A stretch of 64,000 nt of DNA from Paenilisteria riparia FSL S10-1204 (lineage in GTDB: Bacteria; Bacillota; Bacilli; Lactobacillales; Listeriaceae), in contig NZ_AODL01000007.1 of the NCBI RefSeq assembly GCF_000525995.1, positions 441,252 through 505,251 of the forward strand, written 5' to 3'. Positions 21,919 to 30,546 of this stretch are shown piece after piece (the first letter of the stretch is position 1; every line of letters begins with the position of its first letter). Below the pieces are notes generated by a model. The model was given only the letters and a program-made list of their open reading frames with translations. It was not told the origin of the DNA and did not search any database. Made by a program: the position numbers and the translations under genes.

Positions 21919-22535
21919 GAGATATAACTGCGCAAGGCCAAACCGTTGAAGAAGCAATTCAAAACGCGTTGAAGGACTTAGGCACAACGCGGGAAAAAGT
22001 AGACGTGGAAATCATGGATGCAGGCAAAAAAGGTATCTTCGGGATTGGCTCAAGACTAGCAATGGTTAAAGTGATTGAGAAAAATAATTCCATCGAAACT
22101 GCAGTCCAATACGTGATTGATGTGGCTACGAAAATGGGGGCGGAAGTAACCGTCGATGTCTCTGAACAAGGAAAAGAAGTCAGCATTCAAGTGTCGGGTA
22201 ACAATTTAGGACTGCTGATTGGAAAACACGGTCAAACACTGAACGCACTGCAATATTTAACACAACTCATCGCCAATAAAGATACAGACCAGTACAAAAA
22301 TGTGACTGTTAATGTTGGCGACTACCGTGATCGTCGCTATGAAACACTGGCTTTACTAGCTAAGAAAATGGCTGATAAAACAGTGAAAACACGCCGAGTT
22401 GTTCATTTAGAACCAATGCCTTCGTTTGAACGAAAAACAATTCATGCAATTTTAAGCGAAGATACACGTGTGGAAACACATTCAGAAGGTCGCGAACCAT
22501 ATCGTTATATCGTGATTAAACCTGTTAAAGGGTAA
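21915..22535 (+). CDS. jag: RNA-binding protein Jag (KhpB)
   Basis: 206 residues with the three-part Jag layout: Jag-N domain (MRDITAQGQTVEEAIQNALKDL), KH domain (NNLGLLIGKHGQTLNALQYL) and C-terminal R3H domain (PSFERKTIHAILSEDTRVETHSEG). The GTG start overlaps the yidC stop, so the two are translationally coupled. In firmicutes Jag/KhpB acts with KhpA in RNA binding and affects division and elongation. Confidence 0.93.
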   Translation: MRDITAQGQTVEEAIQNALKDLGTTREKVDVEIMDAGKKGIFGIGSRLAMVKVIEKNNSIETAVQYVIDVATKMGAEVTVDVSEQGKEVSIQVSGNNLGLLIGKHGQTLNALQYLTQLIANKDTDQYKNVTVNVGDYRDRRYETLALLAKKMADKTVKTRRVVHLEPMPSFERKTIHAILSEDTRVETHSEGREPYRYIVIKPVKG

Positions 22536-22540
22536 AATAA

Positions 22541-22592
22541 AGGACGAATTAGGAGATGCTACGATAAGCATCGGCCTGATTCGTCCTTTTTT
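22541..22592. terminator. Terminator between jag and pnkp, probably bidirectional
   Basis: AGGACGAATTAGG and CCTGATTCGTCCT pair, with an inner GATGCT/AGCATC hairpin extension, followed by TTTTTT on the + strand. The - strand side ends TTTATTTTA, so it may also serve pnkp. Confidence 0.75.
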
Positions 22593-22594
22593 GA

Positions 22595-22610
22595 TGTTTC
22601 ACGTGGAACA
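22595..22610. promoter_or_regulatory. parS site abutting the pnkp stop codon
   Basis: TGTTTCACGTGGAACA is the exact reverse complement of the B. subtilis consensus TGTTCCACGTGAAACA. Its last base touches the pnkp stop codon at 22611. Confidence 0.88.
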
Positions 22611-25166
22611 TTATAGGCGTGGATCAATTTTTTGCTCTTGTTCTACTTCGAATAGTAGATTTGCTGCGATTTCTTGGAAGGTTTTGTTTGTATCTGATAT
22701 GTCGGCAAATTTGGTTTCTAACAGTTTAGTACCAAAATGCCATTCATTGATGGAGGTCCGTAGTTTTTTGTTGATATTTTTCTGTTTAATGAGTTTTGCA
22801 AATTTGTGTGGAAATTGGAAATCGTAGCCGTAAATAAGTGTTAAGTAGTCCATATTACGGACTTTCATGTATGGAGCTGTGTGCTTTTGCAGTTGTTCAG
22901 GCTTGATGACGATACCTTCCATTTTGTTCGTTGTTGTGATGGTGTGAAAATACGCTTCGGCTGTTTCAAGGTAATCTGGTTTCGTCAAATCAAGCAACAC
23001 ATAGTCATCGTCATTTAAAAAGCGATATATTTCCGATGTCGACCAGTTTGGAATTTGCTCGGTACCATCGTTGAAAATTATTTTTAAGATAGAAAATGGC
23101 TTGTAGTCTAGTTCCGCTTCTGTTGCATAAATATTCAGTTGCTCTTTATATGTTTGTAATGCTTTTTCGTGTTCCGAAAGTGGCATGAGATATTGTTTGA
23201 CTTGTTGTAAGGGCTTGAAATTCTGATACAAACGCGAACTATACTTGTCGATGAGTTGCTTTTTGGAAAGTTGATTTTGATCTTCAGCAAAGTCGGAAGC
23301 GTCGTATGTCTCAATTAATTGGGCTAAGGCATTTTCAAAACCGTTGTTTTGTAGAAATTGGAGTTCAGTTTCTATTGCGGTTTCGATAGGTTGGAATTGT
23401 TTTTCAATGAGCTCTTTGCCAAGCGCTTGCCATGGGAGTAGTTCGCCGTCTAAGATAAGCATTTGAATGTTGTTTTGTGTCATATATTCGCCAAACCGTT
23501 GATGTAAAGATACATAAACTGGCGACAAGTCAATATGTGTTATTTTAAAGCCATTTCGGCTAATCGCGAAACATGATTTTGTATTTTTATGCAAATAAAT
23601 ATTACAGCGGGAACCCATATATTTAGGTTGTAAAATAACACTGGATACATTTTTATTAGCGAAATATTTTAATCCTTGTTCGAGTGATTCTAAATTGTTT
23701 GTTTCTAAGTCTTTTGGTGCGGGAGACATTGTTCCTGAGATAAAATTAACGTTGTTTCTGCTGATGTAATGGAGGCGGCGTAGTGATTCGGTATCCAATT
23801 CAGCAAGTGAAACCGTTTTTTCTTGTTTGAATAAGGTCGGTAATTCGCCTGTAAGTTGGTTATTTTCCGATTTTACGGAATGATAGATGGTTTTGCGATA
23901 TCTGATTGTTACTGAGGTTAACGTGTTTCCATGTGCGCAACCTGTGTCGATGTGTAGTTTATTTTTGATGCGAAAAGCTTGTTTTGCAGCGACATGACCA
24001 AATATGTGGTATGGATAATTATGCACTGCGTCGTTTTCTAAAAATGAAAGTTGTTCTTGTACTGGTTTCGTGCGATCAAGATGGAAGTTTCGCTGGTGGC
24101 GCATAGAATTGGCATCTAATTTCCCAATATACTTATTTTTACAAGGGGAGTGTGTTACATAAAAAGAAGCGTTATCTTCACCTATATAGCGATAAAATGG
24201 CTGTGCTAGTTGGAAAAGTTCCTCAAATTTCGCAAAAAGTGCTGGATCTCGGACTAAATCTGGAATGGAGTCGAAGTAGTTATCGACAATTTCCTGATTT
24301 GCGCCTTTGATTTCACCTAAAATATATTTATGCACAAAATTTTCATGATTTCCAAGCACAAATAAGAAATATTGCTGGTTTTCATGAAGAAATTCCGTGA
24401 TTTCTCGCGTTCTCTTACCTTTATCAATCCAATCTCCGACCAAGACGATTTTTTGAGGACTGTGTGTGATTGTATTTCCGTCGATTTGGCAGCCCAGTTT
24501 CTGAAGCAAAAGTTTAAATTCATCCACGCATTCGTGAACATCGCCAATCATAGTGTAGTTCTCAGCTGTCGGAAGCAATGTATCTAGGAAATCGCTTTTA
24601 TTCGTAATTGTGATGGTAATAGCATCAGATGTTGTGTTTTTTGTGCGAATACGATGAATTTGTTTGTAGTTTTCGCGTGAAATCGTCGGCAAAATTTCCT
24701 TTTTCAGTCGTGTTACATGGTTTGAAATGATTTTTTTAGAGCGTTCACTTGCATAATAGTCATCGCGATTTCGGTAGTCAAAGAGGATGATTTCCAAGTT
24801 ATAATTATTTTGTTTTGCTATTTCACGTACTTTTTCGCGGAAGTCAGTGGCAAGTCCTGTAGTATCTAAAATGACAAATTCGGCGTTGATTGGGAATTTT
24901 GTGACCAAATCTAGTTTTTTGAATAGGAATTCAAATGTTTGCTCGCTGGATTCCAACATGATTTGGGAATACTTGTCGTAATCCTTGCCGAGAATTTCTT
25001 GGCGAATCGAATCGGAGGACAAGTATTGGACGTTGGAATAGAAGTTTTTGTCGGGAGCTGTGAACGCGAGTTTTGGTAATAGTATGTTTTGGGCAAATGT
25101 TGATTTCCCGCATTCTGTAGGGCCGACGAGCATGAAAATCGTGTGGACTTGTGTTTTTAGTTCCAT
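22611..25166 (-). CDS. pnkp: Polynucleotide kinase-phosphatase-ligase Pnkp (RNA repair)
   Basis: An 851-residue three-domain RNA repair enzyme, close to the 870 residues of Clostridium thermocellum Pnkp. The N-terminal kinase (1-170) has P-loop GPTECGKST at 15-23. The central 2',3'-phosphatase of the binuclear metallophosphoesterase type has GDVHE (208), GDWIDKG (244), GNHE (272), THSP (338) and HIFGH (387). The C-terminal ligase has the nucleotidyl lysine in QPKYMGSR (Lys515), LILDGELLPW, EGIVIKPE and MKVRNMDY. All catalytic motifs are present. It follows hen1 with 3 bases between stop and ATG 25166, and its ribosome site (AAGGAGG) lies within the end of hen1. It would heal and seal RNAs cut by ribotoxins. 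Confidence 0.93.
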   Translation of the reverse strand: MELKTQVHTIFMLVGPTECGKSTFAQNILLPKLAFTAPDKNFYSNVQYLSSDSIRQEILGKDYDKYSQIMLESSEQTFEFLFKKLDLVTKFPINAEFVILDTTGLATDFREKVREIAKQNNYNLEIILFDYRNRDDYYASERSKKIISNHVTRLKKEILPTISRENYKQIHRIRTKNTTSDAITITITNKSDFLDTLLPTAENYTMIGDVHECVDEFKLLLQKLGCQIDGNTITHSPQKIVLVGDWIDKGKRTREITEFLHENQQYFLFVLGNHENFVHKYILGEIKGANQEIVDNYFDSIPDLVRDPALFAKFEELFQLAQPFYRYIGEDNASFYVTHSPCKNKYIGKLDANSMRHQRNFHLDRTKPVQEQLSFLENDAVHNYPYHIFGHVAAKQAFRIKNKLHIDTGCAHGNTLTSVTIRYRKTIYHSVKSENNQLTGELPTLFKQEKTVSLAELDTESLRRLHYISRNNVNFISGTMSPAPKDLETNNLESLEQGLKYFANKNVSSVILQPKYMGSRCNIYLHKNTKSCFAISRNGFKITHIDLSPVYVSLHQRFGEYMTQNNIQMLILDGELLPWQALGKELIEKQFQPIETAIETELQFLQNNGFENALAQLIETYDASDFAEDQNQLSKKQLIDKYSSRLYQNFKPLQQVKQYLMPLSEHEKALQTYKEQLNIYATEAELDYKPFSILKIIFNDGTEQIPNWSTSEIYRFLNDDDYVLLDLTKPDYLETAEAYFHTITTTNKMEGIVIKPEQLQKHTAPYMKVRNMDYLTLIYGYDFQFPHKFAKLIKQKNINKKLRTSINEWHFGTKLLETKFADISDTNKTFQEIAANLLFEVEQEQKIDPRL

Positions 25167-25169
25167 CAA

Positions 25170-26429
25170 TCAAACCTCCTTCTTTCTTAAAATGGCACCT
25201 TGTGTTGTGTGAATGCCGTTTACTGCATCGCCAATGGCTTGAAATTCAACCGTTACATCGGTACTTTTCGTTACGTTCGTGAGCCATTCTTGGAATTCTA
25301 CGGTGCTCATTTCCCAATCGTGATCATCGTGGCGGAAACCTTCTAAACCATAGAAAACATTGAATTCACTATTCGGTGTCGTAATGATAAACGTGTCAAA
25401 ATCAAGTGCATGAATGATTTGTCGAATAAGTCGTTTGGCGTGATTTTTTGGCATATGTTCAATAACTTCAGTCAAAATCACATCTACTTTTTCCGTTGGG
25501 GCGTTGTCTAGGAACGCGTCCAGTGATTGGTATGTGATAATATTGTTCAGCGCTTTTTTCTCCGCTTTCTTAGCGATAATCCGCAACATTTCAGCATCAA
25601 TATCAATTGCATAATAATCTAGCTTCGTTTTCTCAGCAAATGGTATGGCGTAAAACCCTTCACCACAACCAACATCCACCATTATCTTATCAAAAAGCAG
25701 ACTTTCAGCAATGAAATTCCGTCTTTGCGTCGCGGTACCACCGAAATCAAAAGTAATTTGATAGCGATTCGTGTTTTCTAGTTGCTCTTTGAAGCGATTA
25801 AATGTGCGCCGATTCTTTAAGAAATTATGCACAAATAAGTTTCGAATATAGAACGGTGGGTCAGTAATTTGCACGCTTCTAATGTATTTTGTCAATAAAT
25901 CATCAGTAATATCAAGATGTTCACGACTAAATCCAGCAAAAAACAGACAAAATAAATTAGCAATGTGTAGCAACTCGTAAAGACTCGTACGTGTGGAAAT
26001 GGTTACCGACCAATTGTCATCAGCAAGATGCTCCACTTCAAAAGTGTAATCTGTCATGTATTTTTGAAAGAAAGCGACATAATGAATCCGATGAATGTGT
26101 AACATGTTGATATGGAACTGGTGTACATAACCTTCGCTATCTCGCGCGTCAAGTTCTTTTAAAGAAAAGAACTCATTCAAGGCATTTAACGGGAAAATTG
26201 TTGAATTATAGCGGGTTAGATTAAGATATTCGAAGCTTTCCTCTCGTTCTTTCCTATAAGATATTTCGTTATCCGCATCTTTAAAATAAACATTATACGT
26301 GTCAGGCGTACCGTACCAACCATATGCGACGCCTTTTCGAACTTGTCGTAAAATCATTCCAGAATCGGGATTTTTCTTAATTAGGAAGGAGAAGTCGGGG
26401 TTCGTTGATTTTAATTGAACAATAGCCAT
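25170..26429 (-). CDS. hen1: Hen1 3'-terminal RNA ribose 2'-O-methyltransferase
   Basis: The 419-residue protein has the bacterial Hen1 layout. An N-terminal region (about 1-215) in this family activates the Pnkp ligase. The C-terminal methyltransferase domain has SAM motif VDVGCGEG at 251-258. The Mn2+-binding residues are visible as EVIEH (Glu321, Glu324, His325) and a later His in RHDDHDWE (367 or 370). Hen1 methylates the ribose at the break so that the repaired RNA resists renewed cleavage. It is the first gene of the hen1-pnkp operon. A TTGACA at 26524-26519 may be its -35; the -10 is unclear. A parS site lies between promoter and gene. Confidence 0.9.
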   Translation of the reverse strand: MAIVQLKSTNPDFSFLIKKNPDSGMILRQVRKGVAYGWYGTPDTYNVYFKDADNEISYRKEREESFEYLNLTRYNSTIFPLNALNEFFSLKELDARDSEGYVHQFHINMLHIHRIHYVAFFQKYMTDYTFEVEHLADDNWSVTISTRTSLYELLHIANLFCLFFAGFSREHLDITDDLLTKYIRSVQITDPPFYIRNLFVHNFLKNRRTFNRFKEQLENTNRYQITFDFGGTATQRRNFIAESLLFDKIMVDVGCGEGFYAIPFAEKTKLDYYAIDIDAEMLRIIAKKAEKKALNNIITYQSLDAFLDNAPTEKVDVILTEVIEHMPKNHAKRLIRQIIHALDFDTFIITTPNSEFNVFYGLEGFRHDDHDWEMSTVEFQEWLTNVTKSTDVTVEFQAIGDAVNGIHTTQGAILRKKEV

Positions 26430-26455
26430 TTGTAGTCTCCTTTTCAGTTTCAGAT

Positions 26456-26471
26456 TGTTTCACGTGAAACA
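26456..26471. promoter_or_regulatory. parS site upstream of hen1
   Basis: TGTTTCACGTGAAACA, identical to the site in mnmG, lies 27 bases before the hen1 start, in its leader. With 22595-22610 it brackets the hen1-pnkp operon. A weak cre-like sequence (26503-26516) lies further upstream. Confidence 0.85.
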
Positions 26472-26572
26472 GGTTTTTTTATAGTCTTAGTATTTAAGTT
26501 AAAGGAAGCGTTTTAATTTGTCAATCCTGTTAACAATAACCTTTTCTGTATAGTATCTTACTAAAATAAGGG

Positions 26573-26601
26573 TTTACAATTAGTCTGTTTCGCGGTATAT
26601 A
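26573..26601 (+). promoter_or_regulatory. Aquaporin gene promoter
   Basis: TTTACA (26573-26578), a 17-base spacer and TATATA (26596-26601), 41 bases before the ATG. Confidence 0.6.
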
Positions 26602-26642
26602 TAGTAAGTGCGTAAAAAAAAATAAAAAGGAGGAAAACACAC

Positions 26643-27308
26643 ATGAGTAAGAAATTATTTGCTGAATTTATCGGAACTTTCGTTTTGGTCTTATTCGGTA
26701 CAGGGACTGCTGTATTAGGCGGCGGAATCGAAGGAATCGGAACGCTAGGTATTGCGATGGCATTTGGTTTGTCAATCGTTGCGATGGCCTATAGCATTGG
26801 AACTATTTCTGGATGCCATGTCAACCCAGCTGTTTCTATTGCATTGTTCTTGAACAAACGTATTTCAGGAAGCGAATTAGTAGGTTACATCGTAGCTCAA
26901 GTAGTAGGTGCTATCGTTGGTACTGCTACATTGTTATCATTCCTAAACCTATCAGACATGTCAACAAAAAATCTAGGCCAAAACGGATTCGGAAATATCG
27001 GTGCTGGCGGCGCATTTCTTGTGGAAGCAATTTTAACTTTCGTATTTGTTTTAGTTATTATCGTCGTTACTGGTAAAAAAGGAAATCCTGCTTTTGCTGG
27101 TCTAGTAATCGGCTTGACATTAGTTCTAATTCACTTGCTAGGTATTCCATTGACAGGAACTTCTGTTAACCCAGCTCGTAGTATTGCTCCAGCTCTATTT
27201 GCTGGCGGTGAAGCTTTATCTCAACTGTGGGTGTTCATTGTAGCGCCAATCGTTGGCGGTATCGTAGCTGCGATTGTTGGTAAATTTGCTTTAGACAGTG
27301 AAAAATAA
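26643..27308 (+). CDS. Aquaporin Z-type water channel
   Basis: 221 residues with six membrane helices and two NPA half-helices (GCHVNPAVS near 60 and GTSVNPARS near 177). His in LVLIHLLGIPLTGTS and Arg after the second NPA match the narrow AqpZ selectivity filter rather than the wider glycerol facilitator. The function is therefore probably water permeation and osmotic adaptation. Ribosome site AAGGAGG precedes the ATG. It is a single-gene unit with its own promoter and terminator. Confidence 0.85.
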   Translation: MSKKLFAEFIGTFVLVLFGTGTAVLGGGIEGIGTLGIAMAFGLSIVAMAYSIGTISGCHVNPAVSIALFLNKRISGSELVGYIVAQVVGAIVGTATLLSFLNLSDMSTKNLGQNGFGNIGAGGAFLVEAILTFVFVLVIIVVTGKKGNPAFAGLVIGLTLVLIHLLGIPLTGTSVNPARSIAPALFAGGEALSQLWVFIVAPIVGGIVAAIVGKFALDSEK

Positions 27309-27320
27309 GATTCATTTTAA

Positions 27321-27358
27321 GATATGATAGCGGAATTTGCTGTTATCATATCTTTTTT
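27321..27358 (+). terminator. Aquaporin gene terminator
   Basis: GATATGATA and TATCATATC pair around a 14-base loop and are followed by TTTTTTT. Confidence 0.8.
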
Positions 27359-27368
27359 TATGATATAG

Positions 27369-27380
27369 TTGTCATGACAA
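27369..27380. promoter_or_regulatory. Perfect palindrome, candidate MarR operator
   Basis: TTGTCATGACAA is a 12-bp perfect palindrome 22 bases before the marR start, placed where it would cover the promoter. MarR proteins often autoregulate through such sites; binding here is inferred. Confidence 0.5.
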
Positions 27381-27401
27381 TTATTTTTTTGGGGGGTAGC
27401 T

Positions 27402-27827
27402 GTGGTGCGTGAATTTTATGATGAAATGACGTTTCGGACAAATGTGGTAGCTAAGAAGGCGAGTCTTGCACTACAACACGGATTGGAGCGATTTGAGGTG
27501 ACGCCTGAGCAGTGGTCGGTGTTAAATGTGATTGATCAAAAAGCGCCGATTTCACAACGGCATGTAGCGGAATTTGCTGAGAAGGACGCGCCAACTGTGA
27601 ACCGAATTATCGACGTTCTTCTTCGTAAAAACCTGATTGATAAAGCGGTGGATGCGAAAGATCGGCGGATCACATTGCTGTCTCTGTCTGTGGAAGGCAA
27701 GCAGAAAGTGCAGTTGATTCGGAATGTTGTAGAAGAAACGTGCGGAAATTTTTATAAAGGGCTGACAAAACAAGAATTAGCGGTGTTTGTAAATATTTTA
27801 GCGCGGATTGAAAATAATTTAGAGTGA
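27402..27827 (+). CDS. MarR family transcriptional regulator
   Basis: 141 residues with the winged helix of MarR: TPEQWSVLNVIDQKAPISQRHVAEFAEKDAPTVNRIIDVLLRKNLIDKAVDAKDRRITLLSLS. The recognition helix and the D-x-R-D-R-R wing motif (DAKDRR) are intact. It starts at GTG 27402 after GGGGGG. Its stop codon overlaps the next reading frame (MFS permease), so the pair is an efflux operon probably repressed by this protein. Confidence 0.88.
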   Translation: MVREFYDEMTFRTNVVAKKASLALQHGLERFEVTPEQWSVLNVIDQKAPISQRHVAEFAEKDAPTVNRIIDVLLRKNLIDKAVDAKDRRITLLSLSVEGKQKVQLIRNVVEETCGNFYKGLTKQELAVFVNILARIENNLE

Positions 27828-27838
27828 GAAGGGATTTT

Positions 27839-28987
27839 TTGAAGGCGAAGTTATGGACGAAGGATTATGTTATATTATTGATTGCAAGTTTGTTTTTATA
27901 TATTGGATTTCAGATTTTTATGCCAACATTACCTGCGCAAATTATTAAATTGGGTGGGACGGAGACGCAGGCTAGTCTTGCTGTAGGTTTGTTTTCGCTG
28001 GTTGCGTTGTTTATGCGCGTCATTGCGGGTGGGCTAAATGATCGTTTTGGTGCAAAAATTATGATTTTAGTAGGCTTTTTTGTATTGATTGCGGTTACGG
28101 TGAATTTTTATTGGTCCACGGTGGTTTCGGCGCTGTTAGTGTTGCGGCTTTTTCATGGTGTTGGTTGGGGGATTACGACGACTTCGATTGCAACTGGGGT
28201 TTCGACGTTAGTGCCGCCAAATCGGACGGGTGAAGGGATTGGCTTTTATGGTTTGACGACAGCGCTTGGTATGTCGCTTGCGCCGATTATCGCGATTATT
28301 TTGATGAATCAGTTTTCGTTTAATTTCTTGATTGGTTTTTCGATTGTGTTGATGGTGCTGGTTTTTCTATTAGTGACGAGATTGAGGATGCCAAAAGAGG
28401 CGCGGGCTGTGAAGCATAAGATGCAGCTTTTTGATAAGGGAGCGTTATTGCCTGCTTTACTTTGTATGTTGATGGCTTTTCCCTTAGGCGGAATTCAGAC
28501 GTTTATGATGATTTATGGCTTGGAGTTACATGTCAAAATGGTTTGGATTTTCTTTGTTGGGCAAGCAATTATGGTATTAGTAAGTCGTGTTTTCGCGGGG
28601 CGTCTTTATGATTTAAAAGGGCATCGCGTGGTAATTATCCCTGGGATTTTACTGATGGGAATCGGTCTGTGGTGGTTGTCGATGGCGATGGGCGCGTGGA
28701 GTCTGTTCGGATCTTCCTTGTTCTTTGGACTTGGATATGGGATGGTTCAGCCGTCCTTGCAAGCTTTAGCTGTGGATCGTGCGGCACCAGATAAAAAGGG
28801 AATTGCGAATGGGACGTTTCTATCGGGGATGGATGTTGGCATGGCGCTGGGAAGCTTTGGATTGAGTTTTATCGCGGCACATTATAATTATGCCTTGATG
28901 TATCGCTGGTCGATTGTGACATTGGTGATTTTCTTGGTGATTTATTTGTTTGTTTTTAGAGGGAGGAGATTATTACCCGGGAAATAA
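27839..28987 (+). CDS. MFS drug-efflux-type permease
   Basis: 382 residues from TTG 27839 (AGAAGGG 6 bases upstream). A GTG at 27824 overlapping the marR stop is the alternative start. About 12 membrane helices; motif A is GGLNDRFGAKIMI and a related loop GRLYDLKGHR lies in the second half. MarR-linked MFS permeases usually export toxic compounds. The last codons (LPGK) overlap a Noc-binding-site-like palindrome. Confidence 0.82.
   Translation: MKAKLWTKDYVILLIASLFLYIGFQIFMPTLPAQIIKLGGTETQASLAVGLFSLVALFMRVIAGGLNDRFGAKIMILVGFFVLIAVTVNFYWSTVVSALLVLRLFHGVGWGITTTSIATGVSTLVPPNRTGEGIGFYGLTTALGMSLAPIIAIILMNQFSFNFLIGFSIVLMVLVFLLVTRLRMPKEARAVKHKMQLFDKGALLPALLCMLMAFPLGGIQTFMMIYGLELHVKMVWIFFVGQAIMVLVSRVFAGRLYDLKGHRVVIIPGILLMGIGLWWLSMAMGAWSLFGSSLFFGLGYGMVQPSLQALAVDRAAPDKKGIANGTFLSGMDVGMALGSFGLSFIAAHYNYALMYRWSIVTLVIFLVIYLFVFRGRRLLPGK
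28971..28986. promoter_or_regulatory. Noc-binding-like site at end of MFS gene
   Basis: TATTACCCGGGAAATA differs from the two perfect sites at 11379 and 11408 by one base. It overlaps the last codons of the MFS gene. Confidence 0.6.
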
Positions 28988-29007
28988 TTTGAGGAGGTTG
29001 CATAAAT

Positions 29008-29094
29008 ATGAGCAAACAATGGAAAATCGTTCTATCAATTTTAGCTATTCTTATTGTGTTACAAATTGTGCGTATGATAATAGCTATATTTTAG
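29008..29094 (+). CDS. Small single-pass membrane peptide, 28 residues
   Basis: The frame MSKQWKIVLSILAILIVLQI and eight further residues (VRMIIAIF) starts at ATG 29008, with GAGGAGG 11 bases upstream. It has a short charged start and then one continuous hydrophobic helix. It lies 20 bases after the MFS permease, so it may be the third product of the marR operon. I recognise no family. Small accessory subunits of transporters have this form, but that role is inference. Confidence 0.5.
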   Translation: MSKQWKIVLSILAILIVLQIVRMIIAIF

Positions 29095-29254
29095 ATATGT
29101 GAATAGATGAAAAACGAGATTTTTATATAAAAAGAAGTCTTGTTTTTTTATTTTTTTTAAACGCTCAGATAAGCTAAATAATCGCTTTCTTTTTAGGTTT
29201 TTCAATAAAAACAACAACAATGAGTACAATTAGTCTGAAAATATTCGTATTTTC

Positions 29255-29350
29255 TGATATAATGTATCCAAGTGTTAAGAGTACGTATTTATTCTATGGT
29301 TTGATTCAGCTGGAAGTGGGAATGAGATATGTATAACAATCATAGAATAA
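29255..29350 (+). promoter_or_regulatory. serC promoter and structured leader
   Basis: TGATATAAT (29255-29263) is an extended -10 element. The roughly 190-base leader contains a perfect 10-bp stem, TTATTCTATG (29289-29298) with CATAGAATAA (29341-29350). No T-box motif or T-run follows. The rest of the 29095-29457 gap holds only T-rich sequence after the small peptide gene. Confidence 0.5.
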
Positions 29351-29457
29351 GCTTTTCGCAGCACTTATTTAGGCTCGTTACAGTAAGTTGTATTAAAACC
29401 AAGTGGTAAAGATGTAGTTAAAGGTTGGAAATACGATGGGAACAGGAGAGATGATGT

Positions 29458-30546
29458 GTGGAGAGGGCGTATAATTTTTCAGCAGGACCTGCGATTTTGC
29501 CAGTGCCAGTTTTAGAACAGGTGCAAAAGGAGCTATTATCGTACAAGGGTTCAGGAATGTCAGTAATGGAATTAAGTCATCGATCAGATTTGTTTGAGGA
29601 AATCTTAGGGGAAGCAGAGTCATTATTGCGTGAATTAATGAACATTCCCGAAAATTACAAAATTTTATTTTTACAAGGTGGGGCAAGCCTTCAGTTCACA
29701 ATGGTTCCAATGAACTTGATGGGCGGGAAAAAAGCTTATTTTGTGAATACTGGTTCGTGGTCTGAAAAAGCGATGGAGGAAGCGGCTAAAATTGGTGATA
29801 TTGAGGTTCTGGCCTCATCGAAGGATAAGAATTTCAGTTATATTCCAGAGATACCGCGTGTGCCATCGGATGCGGCTTATTTGCATATTACGACGAATAA
29901 TACCATTGAGGGTACGGCAATTTTTACTCCTCCTGAAACTGGTGATGTGCCGCTTGTTGCGGATATGTCTTCCAATATTTTGTCGAGTGTGTACGATGTA
30001 AGTAAATTCGGTTTGATTTATGCTGGTGCTCAGAAAAACATTGGGCCAGCTGGTCTTACGATCGTTATTGTTCGAGAGGATTTGATTGGAAATGTCGCTG
30101 GATTACCATCTATGCTTGATTATGCTGTCCAGGCGAAGAATAGCTCGATGTATAATACGCCAGCTACTTTTGCGATTTATGTGTCGAAATTGGTGTTTGA
30201 GTGGATTAGAGCGCAAGGCGGTGTTGCGGGAATAGAAGCGCTGAATAGGAAGAAAGCGGGTCTTTTATATGATTATTTGGATGCGTCTTCGATGTTCTCG
30301 TCTCCTGTTAACAAGGCGGATCGATCGCTCACAAATGTACCGTTTGTAACGGGTTCGGCTGATTTAGATAAATTATTTATTCAAGAAGCAGAGCAACTTC
30401 ATTTTGAAAATTTGAAGGGGCATCGTTCGGTTGGAGGAATGCGAGCAAGTATCTACAACGCGTTTCCATATGACGGCGTACAAGCGCTCACTGCTCTGAT
30501 GGATCAATTTGCAGCTACTCATAAAGGGGGAGAAGTACATGTTTAA
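29458..30546 (+). CDS. serC: Phosphoserine aminotransferase
   Basis: SerC converts 3-phosphohydroxypyruvate and glutamate to phosphoserine. 362 residues, normal length. Family signs are [17 protein letters not shown] at the start, [22 protein letters not shown] and the PLP lysine in [12 protein letters not shown] near residue 196. The GTG start at 29458 has AGGAGAG 7 bases upstream. It overlaps serA by 8 bases, and a DUF1015 gene follows, the same trio as Listeria lmo2825-2823. Confidence 0.95.
   Translation: MERAYNFSAGPAILPVPVLEQVQKELLSYKGSGMSVMELSHRSDLFEEILGEAESLLRELMNIPENYKILFLQGGASLQFTMVPMNLMGGKKAYFVNTGSWSEKAMEEAAKIGDIEVLASSKDKNFSYIPEIPRVPSDAAYLHITTNNTIEGTAIFTPPETGDVPLVADMSSNILSSVYDVSKFGLIYAGAQKNIGPAGLTIVIVREDLIGNVAGLPSMLDYAVQAKNSSMYNTPATFAIYVSKLVFEWIRAQGGVAGIEALNRKKAGLLYDYLDASSMFSSPVNKADRSLTNVPFVTGSADLDKLFIQEAEQLHFENLKGHRSVGGMRASIYNAFPYDGVQALTALMDQFAATHKGGEVHV

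Noticed and set aside
22611..26429. hen1-pnkp as part of a transposon or prophage
   Set aside because: No transposase, integrase, tRNA gene or target duplication is visible; only parS sites flank it.
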